Assembly: GCF_000243275.1 (NCBI RefSeq)
Contig: NZ_CM001437.1
Location: 4,213,582 to 4,277,581 of the forward strand
DNA: 64,000 nt
Direction: 5' to 3'
From: Myroides odoratus DSM 2801
Lineage (GTDB): Bacteria > Bacteroidota > Bacteroidia > Flavobacteriales > Flavobacteriaceae
This document shows, one piece after another, positions 55,487-63,544 of the stretch. The position numbers were made by a program, and so were the translations under genes. The number at the start of each line of letters is the position of its first letter. Position 1 is the first letter of the stretch. Below the pieces are notes generated by a model. That model saw nothing but the letters and a program-made list of their open reading frames with translations. It was not told where the DNA came from and did not search any database.

Positions 55487-56662
55487 TTATAATTTCTCAA
55501 TAATTAAAGCCGTTGCACCACCGCCACCGTTGCAAATTGCCGCCAAACCATATCGTTTGTTCTCCTGTTGAAGGGCATGTGTTAAGGTAACTAAAATACG
55601 CGCACCAGAAGCACCAATAGGATGCCCTAAAGCAACTGCACCTCCACGTATATTGATGCGATCGAGTGGAACATCTAAGCGTTTAGCAATCGATAAAGGA
55701 ACAGAGGCATAGGCTTCATTAATCTCAAAGAGATCAATGGCATCTAGGGTTAAATCGGCTCTTTCCAAAGCTTTTGGAATCGCTAGAGCAGGAGCTGTCG
55801 TAAACCAAAGCGGATCTTGTGCAGCATCTGCATAAGAAACAATACGAGCCAAAGGCTGGAGCCCATGTTTTTGTATAGCTTCCGCTGAGGCGAGTAGCAA
55901 TAGGGCTGCTCCGTCATTTAAATTGCTTGAATTTGCTGCCGTTAAAGCACCACCTTCTTCAAAAACAGGACGCAATTGTGGCAGTTTTTCTGGAATGATT
56001 TTATAAATATCCTCATCTGTATCCATCTTTTCTTTTTGCTTGGGTAGGGCAATAGGAATGATTTCTGCTTTAAATTTCCCTTCTTCTGTTGCTTTTTGGG
56101 CTTTTGTATAGGAGTCTAATGCATATTGATCGAGTTCTTCTCTTGTGAAAGCAAAATGACGAATGCCTATTTCAGCTGCATTTCCCATGTGACACTGTGC
56201 ATAAGCATCTGTTAATCCATCTTTTAAAAGTCCATCAATCGTTTGGATATGACCTAATTTATGGGCTTGACGATGAGAAGAATAGAAAGGAACATTACTC
56301 ATACTTTCTATACCGCCGGCTAAAACAAGGTGCTCTTGCCCCAATTGAATTTGTTGGGCAGCTAGCGATACGGCTTTTAGTCCAGAGGAACATACTTTAT
56401 TGATGGTTGTTGCTTCTGTATCTGGAGATAAGCCCGAAAGAATACCTACCTGTCTAGCAGGAGATTGTCCCAGACCCGCACTTAACCCATTGCCAATATA
56501 CAGGGAATCAATAGCCGTGGCTGGTAAGTCTAATTCTTTTCTGATTTCTTGGGCTACTAAACTTCCTAGTTCTGTAGCAGTAAAAGCCTGCAAACTCCCC
56601 AAAAATCCTCCGGTGGGGGTGCGTTTAGCGGCTACAATAAATACATCTTTCATATTTTTCAT
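55487..56662 (-). CDS. Acetyl-CoA C-acyltransferase (thiolase)
   Basis: 391 residues (or 388 from the second Met at 56653). The active-site residues are all visible: nucleophile Cys91 in NKVCSSGLKAV, His347 in ALGHPIGASGARI and Cys377 in ICNGGGGATA. The NEAYASV block is also present. It cleaves or condenses acyl-CoA and acetyl-CoA in fatty-acid degradation or acetoacetyl-CoA formation. A palindromic operator lies 17-34 bp upstream of the start (56679-56696), and a TetR gene precedes it on the same strand. lpdA follows. Confidence 0.94.
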   Translation of the reverse strand: MKNMKDVFIVAAKRTPTGGFLGSLQAFTATELGSLVAQEIRKELDLPATAIDSLYIGNGLSAGLGQSPARQVGILSGLSPDTEATTINKVCSSGLKAVSLAAQQIQLGQEHLVLAGGIESMSNVPFYSSHRQAHKLGHIQTIDGLLKDGLTDAYAQCHMGNAAEIGIRHFAFTREELDQYALDSYTKAQKATEEGKFKAEIIPIALPKQKEKMDTDEDIYKIIPEKLPQLRPVFEEGGALTAANSSNLNDGAALLLLASAEAIQKHGLQPLARIVSYADAAQDPLWFTTAPALAIPKALERADLTLDAIDLFEINEAYASVPLSIAKRLDVPLDRINIRGGAVALGHPIGASGARILVTLTHALQQENKRYGLAAICNGGGGATALIIEKL

Positions 56663-56678
56663 GTTTCTAGTTATAATT

Positions 56679-56696
56679 ATATACCGATTGGTATAT
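56679..56696 (-). promoter_or_regulatory. Palindromic operator upstream of thiolase
   Basis: An 18-bp palindrome, ATATACCGATTGGTATAT, with ATACC and GGTAT half-sites around GATT. The same half-sites with spacer AATC occur upstream of the TetR gene at 57380-57393. It fits the target of the TetR-family regulator encoded at 56747-57340. Confidence 0.8.
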
Positions 56697-56746
56697 TTTA
56701 ATTTTAAAAAAAATCATTGTGTTTGATGACCCAATGATTTCGGGGA

Positions 56747-57340
56747 TTAAGAGGACATTTCGATTGTAATCATGCGTTCAATTTGGTCCAAGGCGATATC
56801 CAAATGTCTTTTGTTGGCCAAAGTACGCGAAAGTAAAACGCCTCCTTCTACTAGCATAACCATCAAAGCAGCGAGGTCGTCTGCTGCGATTTCAGGCTTA
56901 AAATACCCTTGTACTTGTCCTGCTTTAATTACCTCAACCAAGCGATCTTCCCACGCTTTAAAATTGAGCTGAACACTTTCTTTTAAAAAGAAAAGGTGGT
57001 CATCTGCTTCTGTAGCAGCATTGAGTAAAACACATCCTCCCGTTTGAACTAAGTATTCCCAATGGTTGCGGTAAAAAGCAACAAAGCTTAATAGCGCTTC
57101 TTTTGGATTGTCTCCTTGGTTTAAAGCACCGCCAATTTTCTTTCGCAAAAGGGAAACATTGTATTTAAACGCTTCGATAATAACCTCATCTTTATTGCTG
57201 AAATTGCCGTAAATACTTCCTTTCGTTAAGCCTGTTATTGCTGTGATATCTGACAACGAAGTAGCAGCATACCCTTTGGTATTAAATAAAGGGGCTGTTT
57301 TTTCAATAATAAATTGTTTGGTTTTTTCGGCTTTACTCAT
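56747..57340 (-). CDS. TetR/AcrR-family transcriptional repressor
   Basis: 197 residues. The N-terminal HTH (about residues 8-50) has ETKTKQF-type lead, ATSLSDITAITGLTKGSIYGNFSNKDE and the typical G-Y-F/G-N-F pattern; the rest is an all-helical ligand-binding domain. It lies between the AraC gene and thiolase, same strand as thiolase. Two near-identical ATACC-N4-GGTAT palindromes flank the gene, one in its own promoter and one before thiolase, so it probably represses both itself and thiolase-lpdA. By context the inducer may be an acyl-CoA or fatty acid, as in other TetR regulators of beta-oxidation. Confidence 0.93.
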   Translation of the reverse strand: MSKAEKTKQFIIEKTAPLFNTKGYAATSLSDITAITGLTKGSIYGNFSNKDEVIIEAFKYNVSLLRKKIGGALNQGDNPKEALLSFVAFYRNHWEYLVQTGGCVLLNAATEADDHLFFLKESVQLNFKAWEDRLVEVIKAGQVQGYFKPEIAADDLAALMVMLVEGGVLLSRTLANKRHLDIALDQIERMITIEMSS

Positions 57341-57363
57341 GACGTTGTACTGTATTCGAACAC

Positions 57364-57393
57364 CAAAGGTATGATAAAAATACCAATCGGTAT
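57364..57393 (-). promoter_or_regulatory. Promoter and operator of the TetR gene
   Basis: On the minus strand TACCTTTG (plus 57364-57371) fits the -7 element. The palindrome ATACCAATCGGTAT (57380-57393) lies just upstream, where the spacer between -33 and -7 would be. A repressor bound there would block initiation, consistent with autoregulation. Confidence 0.75.
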
Positions 57394-57465
57394 ATTAAAA
57401 AAATGCAAAGTTTTTACAAGATGGAATGTAAAGAAACTAGAACGGGGTGATTGGTATTTGCCTTT

Positions 57466-58365
57466 TTATTTTACTTGAGTGGGGAGCTGTCCATAGTATT
57501 TTTTAAAAGCAGCGGTAAAATGATGACTGTGTTTATATCCTACAAATTCCGCAATCTCATAAATTGTATAGGTTTGACTTTGAATCATTTCTAACGCTTT
57601 CTTCATGCGCAAATCGTGGATGTATTTGAAGGTAGTAGTTCCAAATAAAGACTTAAATCCTTTCTTTAATTTAGTTTGGTTAATTCCCACTTGATGAGCG
57701 AGTTCGAGTAGGGTGAAACTTTTGTTGTAATGCAAATTAATGAAGTGTTTGACCTCATGTAAAGCTTCTTCGTCCTTTTTGTGAAGGGAGGGATGTTTTT
57801 GCTCTTTCTGATAGGACCAATTGGCGTATTGCAAGAGGTGAAGTTCTTCAATTTTATTGTCCAAGTAATGCTGTGCTAATTTACCTTGAAAGGGATTCGC
57901 AATCAATTGTTGGAGGACTTGCAACGTGGTTAAATTTAAATCAAAACTAAGTTTTGGTGATTGCTTTTCTAAAAGCTCAGCCAGGTAATCTTTTTCTTCT
58001 TCGAATAAAGAGGCAATAAATCGCCTCTCAACTGCAATTTCTAAGAATTCTCCTTTTTTGTTCTGATCTGTTTTCATTAGGTGCTCATAAGGAACAGCTT
58101 GTTCTTGAAATAAGAGCGAACCTTGTTCCTGTATATTGAGATTCTCGTGATTCAACGTTAAACTACTGCCTTGTATACAGCTACAAGTCAAAATAGATTC
58201 TTTCGTGGGTACTACGGTGTGATAAAAATCGTGTTCAGCAGTATAAATCCCGTGTTTAATTACGGCAATAGGCGTCTGAATAATGGTTATATCCATTTGA
58301 TATTCCTTTCCTTCCTGATGGTGCTTGTCAATGGAAAAGGACTGTTGAGGTATGGATTGTAACAT
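57466..58365 (-). CDS. AraC-family regulator of the adjacent siderophore-uptake locus
   Basis: 299 residues from the ATG at 58365. The longer frame to 58389 would start upstream of the predicted transcription start; a later Met at 58296 is also possible. The N-terminal region is a sensor domain; the C-terminal ~100 residues form the AraC double HTH (LLELAHQVGINQTKLKKGFKSLFG and IYEIAEFVGYKHSHHFTAAFKKYYG). It resembles the PchR/YbtA-type regulators that activate siderophore receptor genes when the siderophore binds, and it is divergent from a TonB-dependent siderophore receptor. Fits local control of 58566-63404. Confidence 0.9.
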   Translation of the reverse strand: MLQSIPQQSFSIDKHHQEGKEYQMDITIIQTPIAVIKHGIYTAEHDFYHTVVPTKESILTCSCIQGSSLTLNHENLNIQEQGSLLFQEQAVPYEHLMKTDQNKKGEFLEIAVERRFIASLFEEEKDYLAELLEKQSPKLSFDLNLTTLQVLQQLIANPFQGKLAQHYLDNKIEELHLLQYANWSYQKEQKHPSLHKKDEEALHEVKHFINLHYNKSFTLLELAHQVGINQTKLKKGFKSLFGTTTFKYIHDLRMKKALEMIQSQTYTIYEIAEFVGYKHSHHFTAAFKKYYGQLPTQVK

Positions 58366-58386
58366 AATGAAATGGATTTGATGGTA

Positions 58387-58394
58387 CAAAAATA
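58387..58394 (-). promoter_or_regulatory. -7 promoter element for the AraC regulator
   Basis: On the minus strand TATTTTTG fits TAnnTTTG and would start transcription near 58380. This excludes the start at 58389 and supports 58365. Confidence 0.5.
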
Positions 58395-58565
58395 CGTATT
58401 TATATTGATTTTAAATAAGATAGAAACCTGAAGTAGTTTTGCTTGACGGAATACTTCTCTTGGCGTTGTTTTATGACCGTATTGCGTGGTCTATTAGCTT
58501 ATCGAATATAGGACTTTTGCATTTTACTATTTAAAATGAATTTAAATAAAGAAAATGAAAGCGTC

Positions 58566-60725
58566 ATGAAAAAATCAGTTATCCGTTTATCTCTTCTTTT
58601 TTTGCTCCAAGGGTCCGTAGCATGGGCACAAGAAGCACAAGATAGTTTAGCAATTACCACTCGTCAATTGGATCAGGTAGTCATTACTTTAGATGAAAAT
58701 CCGTGGGTGAAAACGAAACCTTCAACATCGCTGCGTTTAAATCAAGCGATTATTAATATTCCTCAAAATATTCAGGTTCTTTCGTCCGAATTAATAGCGG
58801 CTCGCCAGATTACAACATTAACGGATGGAATTATTCGAAATGTAAGTGGAGCCGTGCGTTTAGAGGAATGGGGCGATGTATATGCTCGTATTAATATGCG
58901 AGGTTCAAGAGCTTCTGCGTTTCGCAACGGGATGAATGTATCTTCTACCTATGGTCCAATGGCGGAAGATATGAGTATGGTTGAGCGCATTGAATTTGTC
59001 AAAGGACCTGCGGGCTTTATGATGTCCAATGGAGAACCTTCGGGTATTTACAATGTTGTCACGAAAACACCAACAGAGCAAACGCGCCAAAAACTCGAAC
59101 TCAATTATGGAAGTTATGATTTTATGCGAGCTAGTGCCGATATAGAAGGAAAACTAACTCCCGTTACGGAGCAGGTTTTTTATCGTTTAAACCTGATGGG
59201 AAGTAGTAAAAATGGATACAGAGATTATCAGGAGAACCAACGTTTGGCTTTTGCTCCTTCCTTTTTATTTAAACTTAGTGATAAAACCTCACTGACAGCA
59301 GCGTATAGTTATCAGCGTTTAAAATTGTCTGATTTTGGAGCGGATTATTTATTTTCTAAAGCAGGGTTTGCTACTTTACCGCGAAAGCGAACGTTTGGTG
59401 ATCCAGGTTTCGAGCCTTCTATTATGAATGATCATAGTTTGAATACCCATCTGAAAACCCAATTGGATACTAGATGGACGCTACAAGCACAAGTGGGGTA
59501 TTTTAAGTTCAATCAAGAAGGGCAATATATGTGGGTGACTCATATTGATGATGCAGGGGATTTTGTGCGAACTAGCAATTTGTGGGATGCGGAGAACAAA
59601 GCATTAGTGGGCCAGGTTTTCGTTACAGGTGAATGGAAAACAGGAAAAATAAAACACAATATTTTAGCTGGATTAGATCTTGGACATAAGCGCTATTTAG
59701 TGGATTGGAGTCAAAAGTTTGATTATGATTCCATCGGGAGTTTCAATATTTACAATACGGCCTATCAAAAACCTATTTACGGGTATCCAAACTTTGATCG
59801 AAGTCAACCTTTAAAACAACGCGTGGCTCAATTTGGTATTGGACAAGCAGATGTTGGGCAAAGTTATACGGGAATTTACATCCAAGATGAACTCGCTTTT
59901 TTTGATGATAAGCTTTTTATTACGCTTGCTGGACGTTATACAACTGTCAAAGAGAATGCCAATCGCGAGACGCGAGAAGATCACAAATTCACACCGCGAA
60001 TAGGAATAAGCTATAAGATTGGTTATCAAATGAATGTATATGCGTTGTATGACAAGACGTTTGTCCCTCAATTGGGTATAAAGCGAAATGGAGCTACTGT
60101 AACACCGCTAACAGGAAATAATATCGAAGTAGGGATAAAGAATAATTGGTGGAACAAGCGCTTTCAGTCTACAGTAGCGGTGTATCGCATCACAAAAAAC
60201 AACCATTTATCTGCAGACCCTATGAATGCTCCGGGGGAGAATTATGTTTTGCAATTAGGACAAACCCGTACACAAGGTGTAGAAGTGGATATGAGTGGTA
60301 AAATAGCTCCTGGGTTGCAAGTCAATGCCAATTATGCCTATACAGATTCAGAAGTAACCAAAGAAACCAAAGGAGGAGTGAAAGGTAGTCGAGTAAGTGG
60401 TTATGCTAAACATGTGGCAAATGTATGGTTGGATTATACTTTTGAGGCAGGACTTCTACGCGATTTTTCGTTGATGGCTGGAATGACCTTTATGGGAGAT
60501 CGTCAAACATGGGCTTTTGGTGGTGGTGAACCTCTTCCAGATTATACTCGTGTAGATGCAGGTGCAAGTTGGAAAAAGGATGATTTGAAAATTTCATTGC
60601 TCGTGAACAATCTTTTTGATCGCTATTTATACAATGGAGCATACTACAATTCTAGAGGAGGATTTTATTACTGGCGACCGGAAGATCCGATGAATTTAAA
60701 GTTGAGTTTAACCTATAGTTTTTAA
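58566..60725 (+). CDS. TonB-dependent siderophore receptor
   Basis: 719 residues from the ATG at 58566, which begins the signal peptide (MKKSVIRLSLLFLLQGSVAWAQ); the frame is open ten codons earlier. A short TonB-box-like segment (QLDQVVITLDENPW) precedes the plug domain (about 45-160: PQNIQVLSSELIAARQ, INMRGSRASAFRNGM, IEFVKGPAGFMMSNGEPSGI-type block). The rest is a 22-strand barrel ending LKLSLTYSF with terminal Phe. There is no N-terminal carboxypeptidase-regulatory domain. It imports ferric siderophore through the outer membrane using TonB. It is the first gene of an operon with binding protein, permease and ATPase. The siderophore is not predictable. Confidence 0.94.
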   Translation: MKKSVIRLSLLFLLQGSVAWAQEAQDSLAITTRQLDQVVITLDENPWVKTKPSTSLRLNQAIINIPQNIQVLSSELIAARQITTLTDGIIRNVSGAVRLEEWGDVYARINMRGSRASAFRNGMNVSSTYGPMAEDMSMVERIEFVKGPAGFMMSNGEPSGIYNVVTKTPTEQTRQKLELNYGSYDFMRASADIEGKLTPVTEQVFYRLNLMGSSKNGYRDYQENQRLAFAPSFLFKLSDKTSLTAAYSYQRLKLSDFGADYLFSKAGFATLPRKRTFGDPGFEPSIMNDHSLNTHLKTQLDTRWTLQAQVGYFKFNQEGQYMWVTHIDDAGDFVRTSNLWDAENKALVGQVFVTGEWKTGKIKHNILAGLDLGHKRYLVDWSQKFDYDSIGSFNIYNTAYQKPIYGYPNFDRSQPLKQRVAQFGIGQADVGQSYTGIYIQDELAFFDDKLFITLAGRYTTVKENANRETREDHKFTPRIGISYKIGYQMNVYALYDKTFVPQLGIKRNGATVTPLTGNNIEVGIKNNWWNKRFQSTVAVYRITKNNHLSADPMNAPGENYVLQLGQTRTQGVEVDMSGKIAPGLQVNANYAYTDSEVTKETKGGVKGSRVSGYAKHVANVWLDYTFEAGLLRDFSLMAGMTFMGDRQTWAFGGGEPLPDYTRVDAGASWKKDDLKISLLVNNLFDRYLYNGAYYNSRGGFYYWRPEDPMNLKLSLTYSF

Positions 60726-60727
60726 GG

Positions 60728-61600
60728 ATGAGAACGTGTGGTGGACTCCTTTTTGGAACTTTTCTTCTTTGCCTTGTCGGTTATGGTCAAACGGCAGATC
60801 GGGTGGTTTTATTTGGTCAACCTGCTTTAGAGATGGTGAAGCGCTTTGGCGGAAAAGAAAACGTTGTGGGGGTGGGATATTTGGATCATAAGAGTAAAAA
60901 AGGAGAGGAGGTAGGTTGGCCTATTTTGACTTCCTTATGGCCTTCTATTGAATCGATTATTCAAACTCGTCCTACTCATCTTTTTGGAATGGAATCTGCG
61001 TTTAAGGATAAGCGCAGTGGAAGCCCCTCTTTTTGGCAAGAGAAAAAGATAAAAGTAATACCTGTTTTTGATTTCAATCAACCGCGAACATTATCTGTAT
61101 TCTTTCGCGATTTAGAAGCTTTTGGTACCGTTTTTCACAAGGAGAAAGAAGTAAAGCAATTTATTGAACAAGAGACTCAGAAAATCACTCAACTCAAAGC
61201 AAAAGTTGCAAAAACCTCAAAAGCAAAAGAAAAACGCGTCCTTTTTTTAGCTAACGTTCGATCGAGTGATATTTTTTATTGTTACACCCAAGATAAATGT
61301 ATCATCGGATCGTTATTAGAAGATTTCAACGTAACGTTTTTGACAAGTGAGACGATGGTGATTCCCATTTCTTTAGAATATTTAATTCGGTTAAATCCAG
61401 ATTATTTGATTCTATCTAGTTTTCAAGCAAATAGCTTGCCTGAATTACTTCGTTATTTTCAAGAACATCCCGTGCTCAAACGCTTGGATGCAGTAAAAAA
61501 TAAACGGCTCATTACTGTTGATTATTCTAATGCAGTGAGTGGAGGACTAGAATTTGTGGCTTTATATGAACAATTAATCCATTTATTATACCCGGAATGA
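60728..61600 (+). CDS. Iron/siderophore ABC transporter substrate-binding protein
   Basis: 290 residues with a signal peptide (to about VGYGQ) but no lipobox, so probably a soluble periplasmic protein. It has the class III (BtuF/FhuD-like) pattern: two lobes joined by a long helix (about 140-165, Lys/Glu-rich). The N-lobe has VVLFGQPALEMVKRFGG and SLWPSIESIIQTRPTHLFGM; the C-lobe has LIRLNPDYLILSSFQAN and KNKRLITVDYSNAVSGG. It starts 2 bp after the receptor stop. It hands the iron chelate or heme to the permease. Confidence 0.9.
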   Translation: MRTCGGLLFGTFLLCLVGYGQTADRVVLFGQPALEMVKRFGGKENVVGVGYLDHKSKKGEEVGWPILTSLWPSIESIIQTRPTHLFGMESAFKDKRSGSPSFWQEKKIKVIPVFDFNQPRTLSVFFRDLEAFGTVFHKEKEVKQFIEQETQKITQLKAKVAKTSKAKEKRVLFLANVRSSDIFYCYTQDKCIIGSLLEDFNVTFLTSETMVIPISLEYLIRLNPDYLILSSFQANSLPELLRYFQEHPVLKRLDAVKNKRLITVDYSNAVSGGLEFVALYEQLIHLLYPE

Positions 61601-62643
61601 GTATGAAACAAAGAAAAAGAAAATACGGTTATTTGGTTTGCCTTCTTTTTGCCGTTGGGAGTATGGCCCTTTGGGCTGTATTATCGGGTCAGATTACCAT
61701 AACCACTCAAGATGTATGGGCGATTTTAGCTGCAGAATCACCAGCGAAGTTAATTTCACAAGAAGGCATTCAATTGGATATTATTCAAGAAGTATTGTGG
61801 ACCATGCGCATGCCTAGAGTGGCTATGGCTATTGTTGTAGGAGCGGCTTTATCTATCGGAGGGGTTGTGATGCAATCAACCGTACAGAATCCATTGGCAG
61901 ATCCCTTTCTATTGGGGATTTCTTCTGGTGCTTCTTTAGGAGCAACTGTGGCTATTGTTTTAGGATGGGGCATCAGTAGCTTTTGGGGAATCCCCTTGAT
62001 GGCTTTTCTTGGTGCGTGTGGAGCAACCTTATTTATTTTTGCACTGAGTATCCAAAATCGAGGCGTATCAACCTTGTATTTGATTCTCGCAGGAACGGTA
62101 ATCAATGCATTCTGTGCCGCACTTTCCAACGCTCTAGTATATGTAGCGGAAGATAGTGAAAAGGTGAGAGCTGTTGCTTTTTGGAGTATGGGCAGTTTAG
62201 CACAAGTAAGTTGGCTCGAAGTGGGCATTATCTTCATAGCGCTTCTTGTGATATTGGGGTATTTCTTATTACATGCCAAAGCGTTAGACGCTATGATGAT
62301 GGGAAATGAATCGGCCATTACTTTGGGAATTAACCCCAATAAACAACGCCTTATATTGATTTTGTTGGTTACGCTACTAACTAGTTTAGTCGTTTCTTTT
62401 TGTGGCGTGATTGGGTTCGTTGGTTTGACCATTCCTCATATTGTGCGAAATTTGGTTGGTAGTAAACACCATTGGACGCTGTTGTTTAGTGCGGTACTAG
62501 GCGCTTTATTTTTAGTTGGAGCCGATTGGTTATCGCGTGTTTTAATTCCACAAAGCGAAGTTGCCATTGGTATTGTAACCGCATTAATCGGTTGTCCAAT
62601 ATTTGCCTTAATCCTTGTAACGAATAAAAAGAAAGCATCATGA
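61597..62643 (+). CDS. FecCD-family iron ABC transporter permease
   Basis: 348 residues with about ten transmembrane helices. The FecCD/BtuC signatures are clear: MRMPRVAMAIVVGAALSIGGVVMQ near residue 68, NPLADPFLLGISSGASLGA, and the ATPase-coupling stretch with SFCGVIGFVGLTIPHIVRNLVG. The start overlaps the binding-protein stop by 4 bp (ATGA), indicating translational coupling. It forms a homodimeric pore for the ferric siderophore. Confidence 0.95.
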   Translation: MSMKQRKRKYGYLVCLLFAVGSMALWAVLSGQITITTQDVWAILAAESPAKLISQEGIQLDIIQEVLWTMRMPRVAMAIVVGAALSIGGVVMQSTVQNPLADPFLLGISSGASLGATVAIVLGWGISSFWGIPLMAFLGACGATLFIFALSIQNRGVSTLYLILAGTVINAFCAALSNALVYVAEDSEKVRAVAFWSMGSLAQVSWLEVGIIFIALLVILGYFLLHAKALDAMMMGNESAITLGINPNKQRLILILLVTLLTSLVVSFCGVIGFVGLTIPHIVRNLVGSKHHWTLLFSAVLGALFLVGADWLSRVLIPQSEVAIGIVTALIGCPIFALILVTNKKKAS

Positions 62644-63404
62644 GTGAAAAGCTATTAGAAGTGCAGAATATTTCATTTCATTATCCGTCAAGAGCGATTT
62701 TAAACGACGTTAGTATTCAAGTCCACCCCCAACAATTTGTAGGAATCGTTGGCAGTAATGGCTGTGGAAAATCTACCTTATTGAAAATTGTATATCGCGT
62801 ATTGAAGGCCAAAGAAGGCCGCGTTTTCTATAAGGGAGTTCCCATGCAACAGTATAGCTTGAAACAAATGGCACGAAAAATTGCTGTAGTTGGACAATTT
62901 AACGACACCCCTTTTGATGCCACTGTTTTAGACGTGGTTTTAATGGGGCGAATTCCCTTTAAATCAAAATGGCAAGCCTTCAATGAGGAGGATTATCAAT
63001 TGGCTTTGGCAAGTTTAGAAAAAGTGGATATGCTAGCGTATCAAAATACGGCTTTATCCATGTTGTCCGGAGGAGAAAAACAACGTGTTTTCTTAGCAAG
63101 GGCCCTGACACAACAACCCGAGTTAATCATCCTAGATGAACCAACCAATCACTTGGATATTCGCTTTCAATTGGAAATTTTAAAAATTGTCAAATCCCTT
63201 CGTCTTGGTGTCTTAGCAACCATGCACGATTTGTCGTTGATCGCTAATTTTTGCGATTATATCTATGCCCTAAAAGATACTCAAGTATACTGTAGTGGAA
63301 AACCTGTTGACTTGTTGACACCGGAGCAAATTCAATTTATTTTTGGCGTGAATTGCAATGTAATTCGAACAGAAAAGAACGAATTGTTTTTCAGCTATTA
63401 TTAA
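62640..63404 (+). CDS. Iron/siderophore ABC transporter ATP-binding protein
   Basis: 254 residues of the FecE/FhuC type. Walker A GSNGCGKST, Q-loop VGQFNDTPFDATV, signature LSMLSGGEKQRVF, Walker B LIILDEPTNHLD and the switch His in ATMHDLSL are intact. The start overlaps the permease stop by 4 bp. It energises the importer and is the last gene of the uptake operon. Confidence 0.96.
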   Translation: MSEKLLEVQNISFHYPSRAILNDVSIQVHPQQFVGIVGSNGCGKSTLLKIVYRVLKAKEGRVFYKGVPMQQYSLKQMARKIAVVGQFNDTPFDATVLDVVLMGRIPFKSKWQAFNEEDYQLALASLEKVDMLAYQNTALSMLSGGEKQRVFLARALTQQPELIILDEPTNHLDIRFQLEILKIVKSLRLGVLATMHDLSLIANFCDYIYALKDTQVYCSGKPVDLLTPEQIQFIFGVNCNVIRTEKNELFFSYY

Positions 63405-63501
63405 ATGATTAACACTAAAAACTCATCTTGCGTATTTTATGCTTCTTCAAGCGTTATATGCATGTTCTCAAGCTTTCAGACTTTTGTATTAATGCAAAAA
63501 G

Positions 63502-63526
63502 AACACGACGTATAACGTGTTTTTTT
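63502..63526 (+). terminator. Putative terminator after the iron-uptake operon
   Basis: AACACG (63502-63507) pairs with CGTGTT (63516-63521), followed by T residues. The stem is short (6 bp). Confidence 0.55.
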
Positions 63527-63544
63527 ATAAAAAAAACGAAGAGT

